Origin: Bacteriovoracaceae bacterium
GTDB taxonomy: Bacteria > Bdellovibrionota > Bacteriovoracia > Bacteriovoracales > Bacteriovoracaceae
Direction of reading: 5' to 3'
DNA length: 33,363 nucleotides
Assembly: GCA_021732585.1 (NCBI GenBank)
Contig: JAKFUR010000160.1
Span: 1 to 33,363 of the forward strand
Within the stretch, counting starts at the first letter, position 1. Every line of letters starts with the position of its first letter. Under the pieces are notes generated by a model, which had not been told where the DNA came from, did no database searches, and worked only from the letters and a program-made list of their open reading frames with translations. This document shows positions 1 through 8,392 of the stretch, piece by piece. Position numbers and translations under genes: made by a program.

Positions 1-602
1 GCGGACGCCTTAGCATCTTTGGTTTGATTTCCATCAAAGGAAATGCCCACTACGACGTGGCCAAGATCATCAACACGAATCCCAAAGAAGTGGCGCGCTT
101 TAGCCAGATTCAAGAGCGTGACTTCCTAAAGCTGCAAAAGAAAATCAAAAAGCTCACTCTGAAGCACGAAGACGATCTCATTTTCGTTAAAATGATGAGC
201 GCAAAGTCCCTTGAACTGGCCGCTTTAGCGCCAGCAGAAGACATGGTCGACATCTACCCCAAGATCGCTCGTGTTGCCCAGAAGGTGACACAAGTGAGCT
301 TCATTGGAATTCAGAACGTTCTCTCTTGCACGACGACGGACTACGCCGATCGTTCTCGTGGAGCTGGTCTCAAGGTACGTGTGCTTTTTATCAGCCTTAA
401 ACTGTCAGCGAGCCAGCGCCAACTCGCCCACACGGCACGCGTTTGTTCGAGCCAAGAAGTCAGTATCACTCGCGATGCATTCACCGCGACGTCGAGCGCG
501 CTTCAAAGTGCTGACGAAGCCCTCGAGTACCATGGAAAAATTCTTTCTTTGAAAATGTTCACGGATGTAGAGGCCGAGTACTACCCCACTTGGAATCTCT
601 AG
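1..602 (+). CDS. Hypothetical protein, 5' end cut by window edge
   Basis: The reading frame is open from base 3 to the TAG at 600-602, and the first usable start (TTG at 24) lies inside it, so the gene most likely begins upstream of the window. About 200 residues are visible. The middle has a Lys-rich amphipathic stretch (QKKIKKLTLKHEDD) followed by alternating hydrophobic and polar residues. I see no signal peptide, membrane helix, catalytic motif or family I recognise. A strong hairpin directly after the stop suggests the transcript ends here. It could be a regulatory or structural cytoplasmic protein, but no function can be given. Confidence 0.6.
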   Translation, partial: GRLSIFGLISIKGNAHYDVAKIINTNPKEVARFSQIQERDFLKLQKKIKKLTLKHEDDLIFVKMMSAKSLELAALAPAEDMVDIYPKIARVAQKVTQVSFIGIQNVLSCTTTDYADRSRGAGLKVRVLFISLKLSASQRQLAHTARVCSSQEVSITRDAFTATSSALQSADEALEYHGKILSLKMFTDVEAEYYPTWNL

Positions 603-610
603 AACTGCTT

Positions 611-650
611 GTGACCAAAAGGTAGTCCCCCTGCCTTTTGGTCACTTCCT
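611..650 (+). terminator. Hairpin terminator after first gene
   Basis: GTGACCAAAAGGTAG at 611-625 pairs with CTGCCTTTTGGTCAC at 631-645 (15 pairs, one G-U) around a TCCCC loop. The tail is TTCCT, not a clean T run, so it is a strong stem with a weak U tract. It sits 8 bases after the stop codon, where a terminator would be expected. Confidence 0.65.
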
Positions 651-694
651 CAAGTAAAATTTTCACGCCCACCCTTGTGATCTCAATATCCTCG

Positions 695-700
695 TATACT
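695..700 (+). promoter_or_regulatory. -10 box (TATACT) six bases before a start codon
   Basis: TATACT matches the sigma 70 -10 consensus at 5 of 6 bases and ends six bases before the ATG at 707. No Shine-Dalgarno sequence lies between them. The -35 is poor (TTGTGA at 675-680, only 14 bases away). Transcription would start at or next to the A of the ATG, giving a leaderless message. Confidence 0.4.
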
Positions 701-706
701 CGCGCC

Positions 707-1075
707 ATGAAATTCGCACTTACTCTCTTGCTGATCGCTTCCTCTCAAATGTCTTGGGCCATGCCCTTCCGTTGTGTCTCTACCGAGCTCGTTGACGGGA
801 AACCTCTGATCAATGCAAAGATCAATCCCCCACGCCTCATCCAAGGATTTAACCGACATGTGGTGGGAGTCACGCCCGGGAAGGGCCTACGATGGGTCAC
901 CTACGGTTCTGGCTCAGCCAACAACGAAGAAATCAGCCTCACCTTCGTCGATGACAACTTCATCACCGGCACACTTTTGGCCTACGACAAAGGCGAAGCC
1001 GGAGTGCTTGAGGGTACGTTTCAGCATTCGAAAGCCAGAAGAGCTGCCCTCCAGGTCCGCTGCACTAAGCTCTAG
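707..1075 (+). CDS. Small exported hypothetical protein
   Basis: The product is 122 residues. The start was placed at the ATG of MKFALTLLL, not at the TTG at 638 that opens the longer frame, because this gives a clean signal peptide (basic n-region, hydrophobic core, SWAMP or AMP cleavage region near residue 18), and the longer frame begins inside the upstream terminator. The mature part has two Cys (FRCVSTE near the N-terminus and QVRCTKL at the C-terminus) that could form one disulphide, and otherwise looks like a small beta-rich domain. I do not recognise the family. It ends one base from the convergent gene at 1077. Confidence 0.6.
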   Translation: MKFALTLLLIASSQMSWAMPFRCVSTELVDGKPLINAKINPPRLIQGFNRHVVGVTPGKGLRWVTYGSGSANNEEISLTFVDDNFITGTLLAYDKGEAGVLEGTFQHSKARRAALQVRCTKL

Positions 1076-1076
1076 G

Positions 1077-1433
1077 CTATATTTTTGGACAGGATGCCCG
1101 TGACTTCATATCGATCGCCATCACGCGATAGTCCACGTCGGTAAAAAACTTCGTCGGATTTATTGTTTTCTTAAGAAACAGCTTTTTTCCATCAACGTTC
1201 ACTGGGATTCCGTCGAGTTCTTTCCTCCCAGTTATACTAGAAAAAATCTTCGTGTTCAAAGCTCTCGCTAACGGTTGCGTACAGGCATTCAGTTGGATGT
1301 TTTTTGTGAGTCGCACAGATGAAAACTTCAACATGTTATTATTGATCATTACGCTAGACTTGTACGGTCTTTGCTCAAAAACAAAAGTGTTGGCTTCAGC
1401 ATGAAAAATGAAAAGAAAGATCACAGTCCACAT
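1077..1433 (-). CDS. Small exported hypothetical protein coupled to a protease gene
   Basis: The product is 118 residues, starting at ATG 1433, which lies inside the end of the upstream protease gene (13-base overlap, different frame). This suggests translational coupling. The N-terminus MWTVIFLFIFHAEA resembles a short signal peptide. Two Cys (NACTQ, RASCPKI) could pair. The DNA is AT-rich for this window (about 32 % GC at 1141-1200, counted by hand). No family is recognised. Because it is made after a secreted zinc protease it could be that enzyme's partner, inhibitor or chaperone; this is inference from position only. Confidence 0.5.
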   Translation of the reverse strand: MWTVIFLFIFHAEANTFVFEQRPYKSSVMINNNMLKFSSVRLTKNIQLNACTQPLARALNTKIFSSITGRKELDGIPVNVDGKKLFLKKTINPTKFFTDVDYRVMAIDMKSRASCPKI

Positions 1434-2983
1434 GCAACTGGCCTCTCATCTTTTTGGCTCATGAGCTCTCTACACGATGAGTGCACCTCTTGTCCTTGCA
1501 CCATCCTCACGTGGAGCGCGCGGAAAAGCGCGTTCGAATGATTGTCGAGCGGGTTGGAGTCATAGAGCGAATCATTCACGGCCATACCGGGTTGGCCACT
1601 TATCAATTCTAAGAGGTGGCATCCGAGACCATCGCTGCGAGGAGAAATTCTCGCGGAAACCCAATCCGCGAAGTCCTCCTCTATGTACTGTTCGCTTCCT
1701 CCGTGCATCGAGCTCAGGCATGACCGAAATGCGGACAGCTCGCTCGCCGTTTCGGGGTCAAACGTAGTACGTCTCAAAATCCGAGAATAGCAGTGACCAA
1801 GCTCATGGTAGTAAACATCAGCACCACCGTAGACCAACGTACTCGTCGAGAGGCTAATCGTTCCTTCGCCTTCTGTTGAGACGCTTATACTATCCGTTGG
1901 AAGGGTTAAGGCTCTACACGCTTCTATGTTCCCGATTGCAATTTGAGCTTCGACGACTGGGGTTGTTGCATACCGATTTTCTTCTCGAAAGCCACCTCGG
2001 GAGACGACTTCGTTGACCGACGGAATCTGAACCTCGACGGAGCATCGCTGAGACTCAGTTAAGATATGTTCTCGAATGTTTTGCGGTAAACCGGTAAGCA
2101 CCCCTTCCGTAAAGCCCGCCCGAGCTTGGTTCTGCCAAGTTTGCAGAATACCCTCGCCAGCGACCGCTTGAGCACGTCTGCTGTAGTAATCACTTAAGTC
2201 GCATAAGAGACTGCCCTCTGATACAGCGGTATCGAGTGATTCCTGTAGCATATCTATGGATCTTTGTGCGATCTCTACAAATGTTGCATGCTGATCGTTA
2301 ATTTGTTTTTTTAGGATCTGGCCAACAATTCTCGCAAGCCTGTGTCTCTTGTTCGTAGAGTTGGTTCTTCTGCCCTCGCGAAAAAAATTTCTTGCAAATT
2401 CTAGGTCTGCAAGATTAGGCCCAGTTGAATTCACATCGAGAGTGACATTAAAAAAGGACTCAAATTTTGCCAGTTCTTCGTCCGAATATCCATCCAGGAA
2501 AGACCCTTCACTATCGTAGTTGATTAGATACTGGAACGTTTCACTGGTTCGCAAGTTGTCGTGAAAACGACGTAGTTCGACTCCCATCGACTCCGTCAGA
2601 CCTGCGCTCGAATTAATTACAAGCTCTTCCCCGTTGTCCAGAAAGATACTATTAGTATATTCAAGCAACGCTGCGTTTTGAGTATCAGAACCGTTTAAAA
2701 AATCATCGACCAATTGTCGGGCAGACACTCCACGAAGAAGCTGACGAGCTGCGCGTGCGCTATTGAGCTCATTCGAGGTTAGAGGGCTAAATGCCGGGAG
2801 TCCGTGCTGTGCCCGAAGTCGTGCTAGATCTTCGGTTGTTTGTGGAATTTCCAGCTCCCGAGTACAGAGATTGAGTTGGCATTGTCTGCTCAATTCTTGC
2901 TCAGTCGAAGTTGGATCGCTCTGCAAGCACAGTCCCTGACCAAATGCGGCTGATACTAGGATATGTAGAGACAGTAGAAGCAT
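1421..2983 (-). CDS. Secreted zinc metalloprotease-like protein (HELGH)
   Basis: The product is 520 residues when started at ATG 2983, which gives the signal peptide MLLLSLHILVSAAFGQG, a GGAG ribosome site 3 bases before the ATG, and a TACAAT -10-like box at 2998-3003. A TTG at 3019 would add 12 residues. Numbering from the TTG, HELGH is at 405-409 and EEDFADW at 447-453, the pattern of a gluzincin: two His and a catalytic Glu in HExxH, with a downstream Glu as third zinc ligand. The 400 residues before it are mostly helical with no recognised domain; this region may be a propeptide or a targeting part. Several Cys fit an exported protein. Substrate is unknown. The next gene overlaps its 3' end. 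GC is lower than in the neighbours. Confidence 0.65.
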   Translation of the reverse strand: MLLLSLHILVSAAFGQGLCLQSDPTSTEQELSRQCQLNLCTRELEIPQTTEDLARLRAQHGLPAFSPLTSNELNSARAARQLLRGVSARQLVDDFLNGSDTQNAALLEYTNSIFLDNGEELVINSSAGLTESMGVELRRFHDNLRTSETFQYLINYDSEGSFLDGYSDEELAKFESFFNVTLDVNSTGPNLADLEFARNFFREGRRTNSTNKRHRLARIVGQILKKQINDQHATFVEIAQRSIDMLQESLDTAVSEGSLLCDLSDYYSRRAQAVAGEGILQTWQNQARAGFTEGVLTGLPQNIREHILTESQRCSVEVQIPSVNEVVSRGGFREENRYATTPVVEAQIAIGNIEACRALTLPTDSISVSTEGEGTISLSTSTLVYGGADVYYHELGHCYSRILRRTTFDPETASELSAFRSCLSSMHGGSEQYIEEDFADWVSARISPRSDGLGCHLLELISGQPGMAVNDSLYDSNPLDNHSNALFRALHVRMVQGQEVHSSCRELMSQKDERPVACGL

Positions 2984-3046
2984 AAAACTCCAAAGTGATT
3001 GTATCAAAAAAGGGTTCAACTACGAAGTGGAGGGATTTTCCTCTAC

Positions 3047-3075
3047 TTGGTCCGATGCTTGGCCCGCACGATAAT
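3047..3075 (+). promoter_or_regulatory. Candidate promoter of the recombinase gene
   Basis: TTGGTC at 3047-3052, a 17-base spacer, and GATAAT at 3070-3075 (5 of 6 to consensus), ending six bases before the ATG at 3082. The -35 is weak. AAGAG between the -10 and the ATG might serve as a minimal ribosome site, otherwise the transcript would be leaderless. Confidence 0.4.
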
Positions 3076-3081
3076 AAGAGT

Positions 3082-4110
3082 ATGGCCCGCTCCAAGTCCC
3101 TCACCATAGTCAGCGATGCGAATCTGCCTTCCACAGCTGTGGATGAGAACCTCGCGCGTAAGTTTAAAGAGGCCCGTGAGCGCGGTATTCACATCGAAGA
3201 TTTCTTCAACGACTTCCTCGAGCGCTTCCTTTCGCTGGATACTCGCAGGGCCTACCAAGGCGATCTTGACGCCTTCTTCGCGTTTATCAAAAGTGGCGGC
3301 GAGCTGCTCCGCCATCCATCTGACTTGAAGGCGTTCCATTTCCAACTCTACCGCGACAAACTTATGTCCGAAGGTAAAGCGTCAGCGACTATTAATCGCC
3401 GTCTCGTGGCGATACGGTCCTTCATGAAGTGGGCCGTGTCCGCCAAACTCGTCGATCATAATCCGCTGGATGTGGTGAAACTTCCGAAAGTGCAGACCGA
3501 ATCTCCGACACAAGACTTTGACGATGAAGAAGTCACCCGCATGTTGGAAGCCCCGGATTTGAATACCCTGAGCGGAAATCTTCATCGCCTTTCCATGGTG
3601 CTCTTATTTCATTTAGGCCTTCGTCGCGCTGAACTTACGGGTTTGCGGCTAATGGACTTCCAAGAGCAACGGGGTCACTTCGTTTTACGCGTGCATGGCA
3701 AGGGCGACAAGGTTCGCCTCGTGCCGGTGACTGATACAGTCCGCAAAGAACTCCAGAACTACTGTGGTCGTCTAATGCGCGCAGGAGTGAAACTCGAGCC
3801 CGATGAGTGGCTTTTGCAGACGGACCCAGTGAAACGTCGCGGCCAGCGAGTAGATGGGTCGACGGTTTATCGAATCATTGAAAAATACGCTCGAGCACTT
3901 GAGATCAATAAGAAGGTCTCTCCCCACTCGTGCCGGGCGACAGTTATATCTCATCTACTAGACACACGATCAGCGCCGATCCGTGATGTGGCGATCTTCG
4001 CGGGGCATGCGAACGTGACCACAACAGAGCGCTACGATAAGCGCCGCCAGAATCTCGAGAAGAGCGCGGCCTATGCGGTGGATTTTGAGCTTGAGAAGAA
4101 AAAAGCTTAA
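3082..4110 (+). CDS. Tyrosine recombinase, XerC/XerD/XerH type
   Basis: The product is 342 residues, starting at the ATG of MARSKS; the upstream part of the open frame contains the promoter. A SAM-like N-terminal DNA-binding domain covers about residues 40-140 (LDTRRAYQGDLDAFFAF, TINRRLVAIRSFMKWA). The catalytic domain follows with all expected residues: R181 in GLRRAEL, K210 in GKGDK, H282 and R285 in HSCR, H309 in GHANVTTTERY and nucleophile Y318. The catalytic pattern is that of an active enzyme. It is longer than XerC/D (about 300) because of about 45 extra N-terminal residues, which recalls single-recombinase systems such as XerH. It acts on chromosome dimers or on integration sites; no dif-like site was seen nearby. 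Its stop overlaps the convergent gene's stop. Confidence 0.85.
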   Translation: MARSKSLTIVSDANLPSTAVDENLARKFKEARERGIHIEDFFNDFLERFLSLDTRRAYQGDLDAFFAFIKSGGELLRHPSDLKAFHFQLYRDKLMSEGKASATINRRLVAIRSFMKWAVSAKLVDHNPLDVVKLPKVQTESPTQDFDDEEVTRMLEAPDLNTLSGNLHRLSMVLLFHLGLRRAELTGLRLMDFQEQRGHFVLRVHGKGDKVRLVPVTDTVRKELQNYCGRLMRAGVKLEPDEWLLQTDPVKRRGQRVDGSTVYRIIEKYARALEINKKVSPHSCRATVISHLLDTRSAPIRDVAIFAGHANVTTTERYDKRRQNLEKSAAYAVDFELEKKKA

Positions 4111-5045
4111 GCCGACTTCGCCAAGAGCAATTGCTTCATGTGCGCCCGACCTGTTTTCACAAAGCGAGCAAAGTGCTGCGCCATCAAAAGATGAGAACTC
4201 TCCAGCGCCTTATAATCCACGAAAAGATAGACGTCTTGGGTTTGACCGAAATCAAAGCGTGAAGCGACCTGGAAGTCTGTGCAAGAAAGCGTGAACGCCT
4301 GCATCTTGTTGTGCGTGTAGAACGGATGAGTTCCCCACTCACCGATGGCCTGCTGAAAACTCTCCCAGTCACTGCTCTTATTTGCGTCATCAAGGGATGA
4401 GGTTTTAATCAACAAACGTAACTTACCATGCGGGCGCACTTGATTGAAGAACAAAGCCGCTGGGCACTTAAACAGCAATCCGGTAGATGTGATCTGTTGC
4501 AGATCAATCAGGCCTGCACCTGAAAAACCAGCACCAAACTCCATCAGTAAGCGACCCGGCACACGCAGTCTGAAATCTCGCTGCGGAAGTTTTCCCTCCA
4601 GCAAAAAATACTGCACGAAATCTTGATAGGTCTGAGAGTTCAAGCAATCAACGACCGCAAATTTTTTATAAGGGCCTGAGGGAGCAATAAACGAAACTTC
4701 GCAAGGAGCATGGCTTTCTTGGCCACACCAGTGACGCTCAAAGATCGCATCCTGATAAAGTTCAAAGAGTGTGGTCTGAATCACTTGATTGGACGGTGTC
4801 CGTAACCACACCGCCATGCCACGAAGCTTTTGCAGCTCGCTCGTTTTCTGATCAAACTCTGCTTTAAATACGGCATCCGTTTTTAAGCGTGCTTGGTTAA
4901 GCTGACAGGTTTCATGAAAATCGGTCCACTGAAAACTCACCGGGCCATTTGGATTCAGAACGATGGTTTCGTTCAAACCATTCCACCCTTGGGTCAGGAA
5001 TTTGGCGGCGACATTTTTATTGGGAAGTAGATTCAAACTACGCAT
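4107..5045 (-). CDS. Hypothetical protein with possible PilZ-like domain
   Basis: The product is 312 residues, starting at ATG 5045; the frame also has a TTG three bases upstream, but the ATG lies exactly six bases after a -10 box. There is no signal peptide. Residues about 156-195 contain RLRVPGR followed by ITSTGLLFKC, which resembles the RxxxR...(D/N)xSxxG pattern of c-di-GMP-binding PilZ domains in a degenerate form. The N-terminal 150 residues are not recognised, and a second region near the C-terminus (DVYLFVDYKALESSHL) is hydrophobic and polar mixed. A role as a c-di-GMP effector is possible but the motif is imperfect. It has its own promoter, so it is probably not part of the lolC/fad operon upstream. 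Confidence 0.5.
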   Translation of the reverse strand: MRSLNLLPNKNVAAKFLTQGWNGLNETIVLNPNGPVSFQWTDFHETCQLNQARLKTDAVFKAEFDQKTSELQKLRGMAVWLRTPSNQVIQTTLFELYQDAIFERHWCGQESHAPCEVSFIAPSGPYKKFAVVDCLNSQTYQDFVQYFLLEGKLPQRDFRLRVPGRLLMEFGAGFSGAGLIDLQQITSTGLLFKCPAALFFNQVRPHGKLRLLIKTSSLDDANKSSDWESFQQAIGEWGTHPFYTHNKMQAFTLSCTDFQVASRFDFGQTQDVYLFVDYKALESSHLLMAQHFARFVKTGRAHMKQLLLAKSA

Positions 5046-5051
5046 CAAAAC

Positions 5052-5079
5052 AGTGTAAAGCAGCTGGGATGAATTACAA
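5052..5079 (-). promoter_or_regulatory. Promoter of the PilZ-like gene, leaderless type
   Basis: On the minus strand TTGTAA (5079-5074), a 16-base spacer and TACACT (5057-5052) are followed by six bases and the ATG at 5045. There is no Shine-Dalgarno sequence in those six bases. A sigma 70 start would fall on or beside the A of the ATG. Confidence 0.5.
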
Positions 5080-5096
5080 GAAAGGTTTTTTTTCCT

Positions 5097-6257
5097 CTAT
5101 GAACTCTCGCCTGCCCCTCGTACCAACTGGATAAAACTAGGATTGTCGCGACGGAACTGCATGAATGAAAACGTTGAAAACACGAGTGAAACCAGGAAGG
5201 GAACGAAAAATGCGATACTTAGCCCAACGGCATCAATATGCACGGGAAGGCTGCGTTCGACAAAAATATCAGGCATCAGATGATGACCGAATCGTTCAAG
5301 TACAATAAGAAAAATTGTGCCTACGGCCACACCGAGACCACAACTCACAGCTGAGAGCTGTAAAACAAAAGTAAAAACCAGCCGCTCGATCTTCGGTAAC
5401 GATAATCCCAGCAACCAAAAACTCGCCAAATCAGGACGAATTTTTGTAAAGAATAAGAACAATCCCGTGGTGATCGCCAGGGCGACAAGCAAGGCCATGG
5501 CCGTAAAGAGCGCCAACATCACTCGCGTTTCAAGATTGAGCGCCCACACCAGTGTCTGATGCTGATCTTCCCACGTCTCGAACCGCAAACCTTCCGTGCC
5601 ACTGAGAAATGCTTTAGCTTTCTCCCAGTCTTTACGCTCAAAAAATCGCCAGCGCTCGGCCCCTCGTTGGCGCACCAGATTCTGCACCAAGGCCAAGCGC
5701 GCCCAGCCGTGCATGCTATCGAGTTCAGGAACATCAGTGAGCAAATAATCACTCACCGAAGTCGCCAGTTGACGAGGAATCTCCCCCATCAACGCTTCAG
5801 TGGTGCCCGGAGCAATGAGCAGAAGATCTGCAAAAAAAGTTGTACGTAACTTTTGGGCGAGATCCGCCCCGAGGACAATTCCCGTGACATCTTTATCAGC
5901 TAAAAACGGCGGACGCTGACCGCTGAAGTCAACACCGTGAAGAACCAGCGGAGCAACCTGCCCGCCATTGCGAACCAAGACTTCCGTCTGGCGCTCGCGG
6001 GACATGCTCCACTGCTCACTGCGCGCCTTTTCCCACAACTGCGGCTCCACAGATTCATCCACGAAGCGAACGACGCCGACGCCATGATAAGACTGCGAGC
6101 GCGCCACAAGACCGCGCTGAAGGCCGCCCATAATGCCTTGGATGATCATCAACGCCGATGACGAAAGAAACAACCCGGCCAGCGCCAAGAATAATAATCC
6201 CTGGCGCGTGCGGGCGTTAAACAGGTAAGCGAGGAAATAGCGTTGAAACGCTCCCAT
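5097..6257 (-). CDS. LolC/LolE-type ABC transporter permease (FtsX family)
   Basis: The product is 386 residues, close to the usual 400 of LolC/LolE. Layout: one membrane helix near residues 19-42, a periplasmic domain of about 200 residues, then three helices near 244-270, 293-325 and 345-372. This is the standard lipoprotein-releasing permease topology. In the Lol pathway such proteins work with the ATPase LolD to extract lipoproteins from the inner membrane. No LolD gene is in this window. Its ATG overlaps the fadJ stop by one base (TAATG), so it is translated from the beta-oxidation transcript. The exact role (Lol or another FtsX-family exporter) cannot be decided from the sequence. Confidence 0.7.
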   Translation of the reverse strand: MGAFQRYFLAYLFNARTRQGLLFLALAGLFLSSSALMIIQGIMGGLQRGLVARSQSYHGVGVVRFVDESVEPQLWEKARSEQWSMSRERQTEVLVRNGGQVAPLVLHGVDFSGQRPPFLADKDVTGIVLGADLAQKLRTTFFADLLLIAPGTTEALMGEIPRQLATSVSDYLLTDVPELDSMHGWARLALVQNLVRQRGAERWRFFERKDWEKAKAFLSGTEGLRFETWEDQHQTLVWALNLETRVMLALFTAMALLVALAITTGLFLFFTKIRPDLASFWLLGLSLPKIERLVFTFVLQLSAVSCGLGVAVGTIFLIVLERFGHHLMPDIFVERSLPVHIDAVGLSIAFFVPFLVSLVFSTFSFMQFRRDNPSFIQLVRGAGESS

Positions 6258-8383
6258 TACAGCTCGTAAAACTTACGGCGGGATTGCGCCAGTTCAACCA
6301 ACAACGGTGCCGGCGCATAACGCTCGGGAGATATTTCCGCTGCGAATTGTTGCATCATCGCCAGCATGCGATCTGCACCTTCCGTGTCCGCCCAGCTCAT
6401 AAGTCCGCCTTTGAAAGGTGGAAAGCCTGTGCCATAGATCATGCCCATGTCGACAGTGGCGGCCTTATCGACAATCTTATCCATCAAGCAGTACGCCGCC
6501 TCGTTGACCATGGGAAGGAACATGCGCATCTGCAGCTGTGTCTCATCCATGGAAATATTCTTCGATGGCAAGAGGGCCTCGATCTCAGGATTTTTTCCTG
6601 TGACCTTGCCTTTCTCGTCGTAGAGATAAAAACCTTTGTTGTTTTTGCGACCAAGCGCTCCGGTCTGCGTGAGTTTATGCGAGAGACCATTGGCGACCGC
6701 ACGCACACCAAGACCTTGCTGCATGATCTTGCCGACCTTCTCACACACATCGAGTCCGACTTCATCCATCAAACGGCACGGGCCCATAGGCATCCCGAAA
6801 TTGAGAGCGGCTTGATCGATATCAGCGATACTCACGCCGGCCTCAAGCAAGTAGGCCGCCTCATTCAAGTAAGGAGCGAGAATTCGATTCACTAAGAAGC
6901 CCGGGCCATCATTCACAATCACCGGTGTTTTCTTCACATCGAGCGCCCATTTATAAAGCGTCTGCAGAGTTTTCTGCGAAGCTCCTGGATGGGCGATGAT
7001 TTCCACCAAGGGCATTTTGTTCACGGGATTGAAGAAGTGCAAACCAGCAAAGCGCGATGAGTCTTGCAACGCCGACGCCATCTCTGTGACTGAGAGTGAT
7101 GAGGTATTCGAGGTCAGCAAACAATCCGGACGCACTTTGGTTTCAAGTTCAGCAAAAACTTTTTTCTTCACGTCCATGTTTTCAACGACGGCTTCCACCA
7201 CCAGATCAATACCTTTAAAACCATCAAAGCTGGTCGTCGGCGTGATCGAGCGCATTTTGCGATTGAAATCGTCTTCGCTCATACGACGTTTGCGCAACGC
7301 TGAAGCAAAATTACCTGAGGCCTGCTTCAATCCAAGCTCAAGGGCCGCTTGGTTCAAGTCTTTCATAATCGGCGCTTGCTCGCTGTTGGCAAAAAGCCAC
7401 GCGATCCCACCACCCATCACACCTGCACCAAGAACTCCCCCGCGCTTCACCGTTGGAAGTTCGTCTTTGTTATCGAGTTTTTTTGATTTATCTGTGAGGA
7501 AGAATAAGTGCTGAAGATTTTTTGAAACCACGGTTTGGGAGAGATCACCAAAGGCCTGGGCTTCCATCGCCAAATAGGCATCACGGCCTCGACCGGCACC
7601 CGCCTCAAGCACTTCGAGGATTTTTAAAGGAGCTGGGTAGAAACCTTTCGACTGCTCCAACACTTTCTCGCGCGCTTTTTGAAAGATGATCTTGCGAGTA
7701 AGGAAGTTTTCCGTAGCGACACGTTCAAGAGTTTTCTCAAAGCCGCCTTTCTTCGAAGGCACGGGCTTCACCAGCAATGCCGGTACCAATTCAAGCATAC
7801 GTTCAGTTGGAAGAATGGCTTCAACCAGACCCATCTTAAACGCCGCTTTGCCTTTCACTTGGCGACCCGTGAGGATCATATCAAGAGCGTTTGGCAGACC
7901 GACTTTTTTTGGCAAACGATAGGTTCCACCAAAGCCAGGTAGTACGCCGAGCATAACTTCAGGTAGACCCAATGCTGTCTTAGGATTATCAGAAGCGTAG
8001 ATACGATCGCAGGCAAGTGAGAGTTCAAGGCCACCACCTAAACATACCCCATCCACCACGGCGGCACTGGGAATGCGTAAATCTTCGATCATGTTATACA
8101 AGAACTGGCCCTGCTCAGCACCGCGCGCGGCTTCGGCTTCTGACTTCATGGAGTTGATCAAGTTCACATCCACACCGGCCAAGAACACACCGGGCTTGTG
8201 AGAGAAGAAGATCACGCCTTTGAGTTCTTTTTTCTTTTCGCGCACGCCGATCTCAGTCACGATCTGGCGCAACTCTTCCATGGCATCACGGGAGAGCGTG
8301 GTCATGGATTTTTTCTCGTGCTGACCAAAACCTACGTAGGCGATGGCGTCTTTAACTTCAAATGTGAGTTGAGTGAGCTGCAT
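6257..8383 (-). CDS. fadJ: Fatty acid oxidation complex alpha subunit (enoyl-CoA hydratase / 3-hydroxyacyl-CoA dehydrogenase)
   Basis: The product is 708 residues, near E. coli FadJ (714). The N-terminal crotonase domain has GGGLE with E120 and LPEV with E142, the two hydratase glutamates; the DNPKTALGLPEV wording is closer to FadJ than FadB. The Rossmann domain starts with GVLGAGVMGGG and the dehydrogenase His lies in LHFFNP. A C-terminal helical 3-HCDH domain follows. It catalyses steps two and three of beta-oxidation, giving 3-ketoacyl-CoA for the thiolase encoded 9 bases upstream. In a predator or lipid-eating bacterium it would serve the use of host fatty acids. It is the second gene of fadI-fadJ-lolC. 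Confidence 0.9.
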   Translation of the reverse strand: MQLTQLTFEVKDAIAYVGFGQHEKKSMTTLSRDAMEELRQIVTEIGVREKKKELKGVIFFSHKPGVFLAGVDVNLINSMKSEAEAARGAEQGQFLYNMIEDLRIPSAAVVDGVCLGGGLELSLACDRIYASDNPKTALGLPEVMLGVLPGFGGTYRLPKKVGLPNALDMILTGRQVKGKAAFKMGLVEAILPTERMLELVPALLVKPVPSKKGGFEKTLERVATENFLTRKIIFQKAREKVLEQSKGFYPAPLKILEVLEAGAGRGRDAYLAMEAQAFGDLSQTVVSKNLQHLFFLTDKSKKLDNKDELPTVKRGGVLGAGVMGGGIAWLFANSEQAPIMKDLNQAALELGLKQASGNFASALRKRRMSEDDFNRKMRSITPTTSFDGFKGIDLVVEAVVENMDVKKKVFAELETKVRPDCLLTSNTSSLSVTEMASALQDSSRFAGLHFFNPVNKMPLVEIIAHPGASQKTLQTLYKWALDVKKTPVIVNDGPGFLVNRILAPYLNEAAYLLEAGVSIADIDQAALNFGMPMGPCRLMDEVGLDVCEKVGKIMQQGLGVRAVANGLSHKLTQTGALGRKNNKGFYLYDEKGKVTGKNPEIEALLPSKNISMDETQLQMRMFLPMVNEAAYCLMDKIVDKAATVDMGMIYGTGFPPFKGGLMSWADTEGADRMLAMMQQFAAEISPERYAPAPLLVELAQSRRKFYEL

Positions 8384-8392
8384 ACGTATCCC

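Noticed and set aside
2995-4110. dif-like site or attachment site near the recombinase
   Set aside because: No two eleven-base imperfect inverted arms with a 6-8 base centre were found in the gaps on either side.
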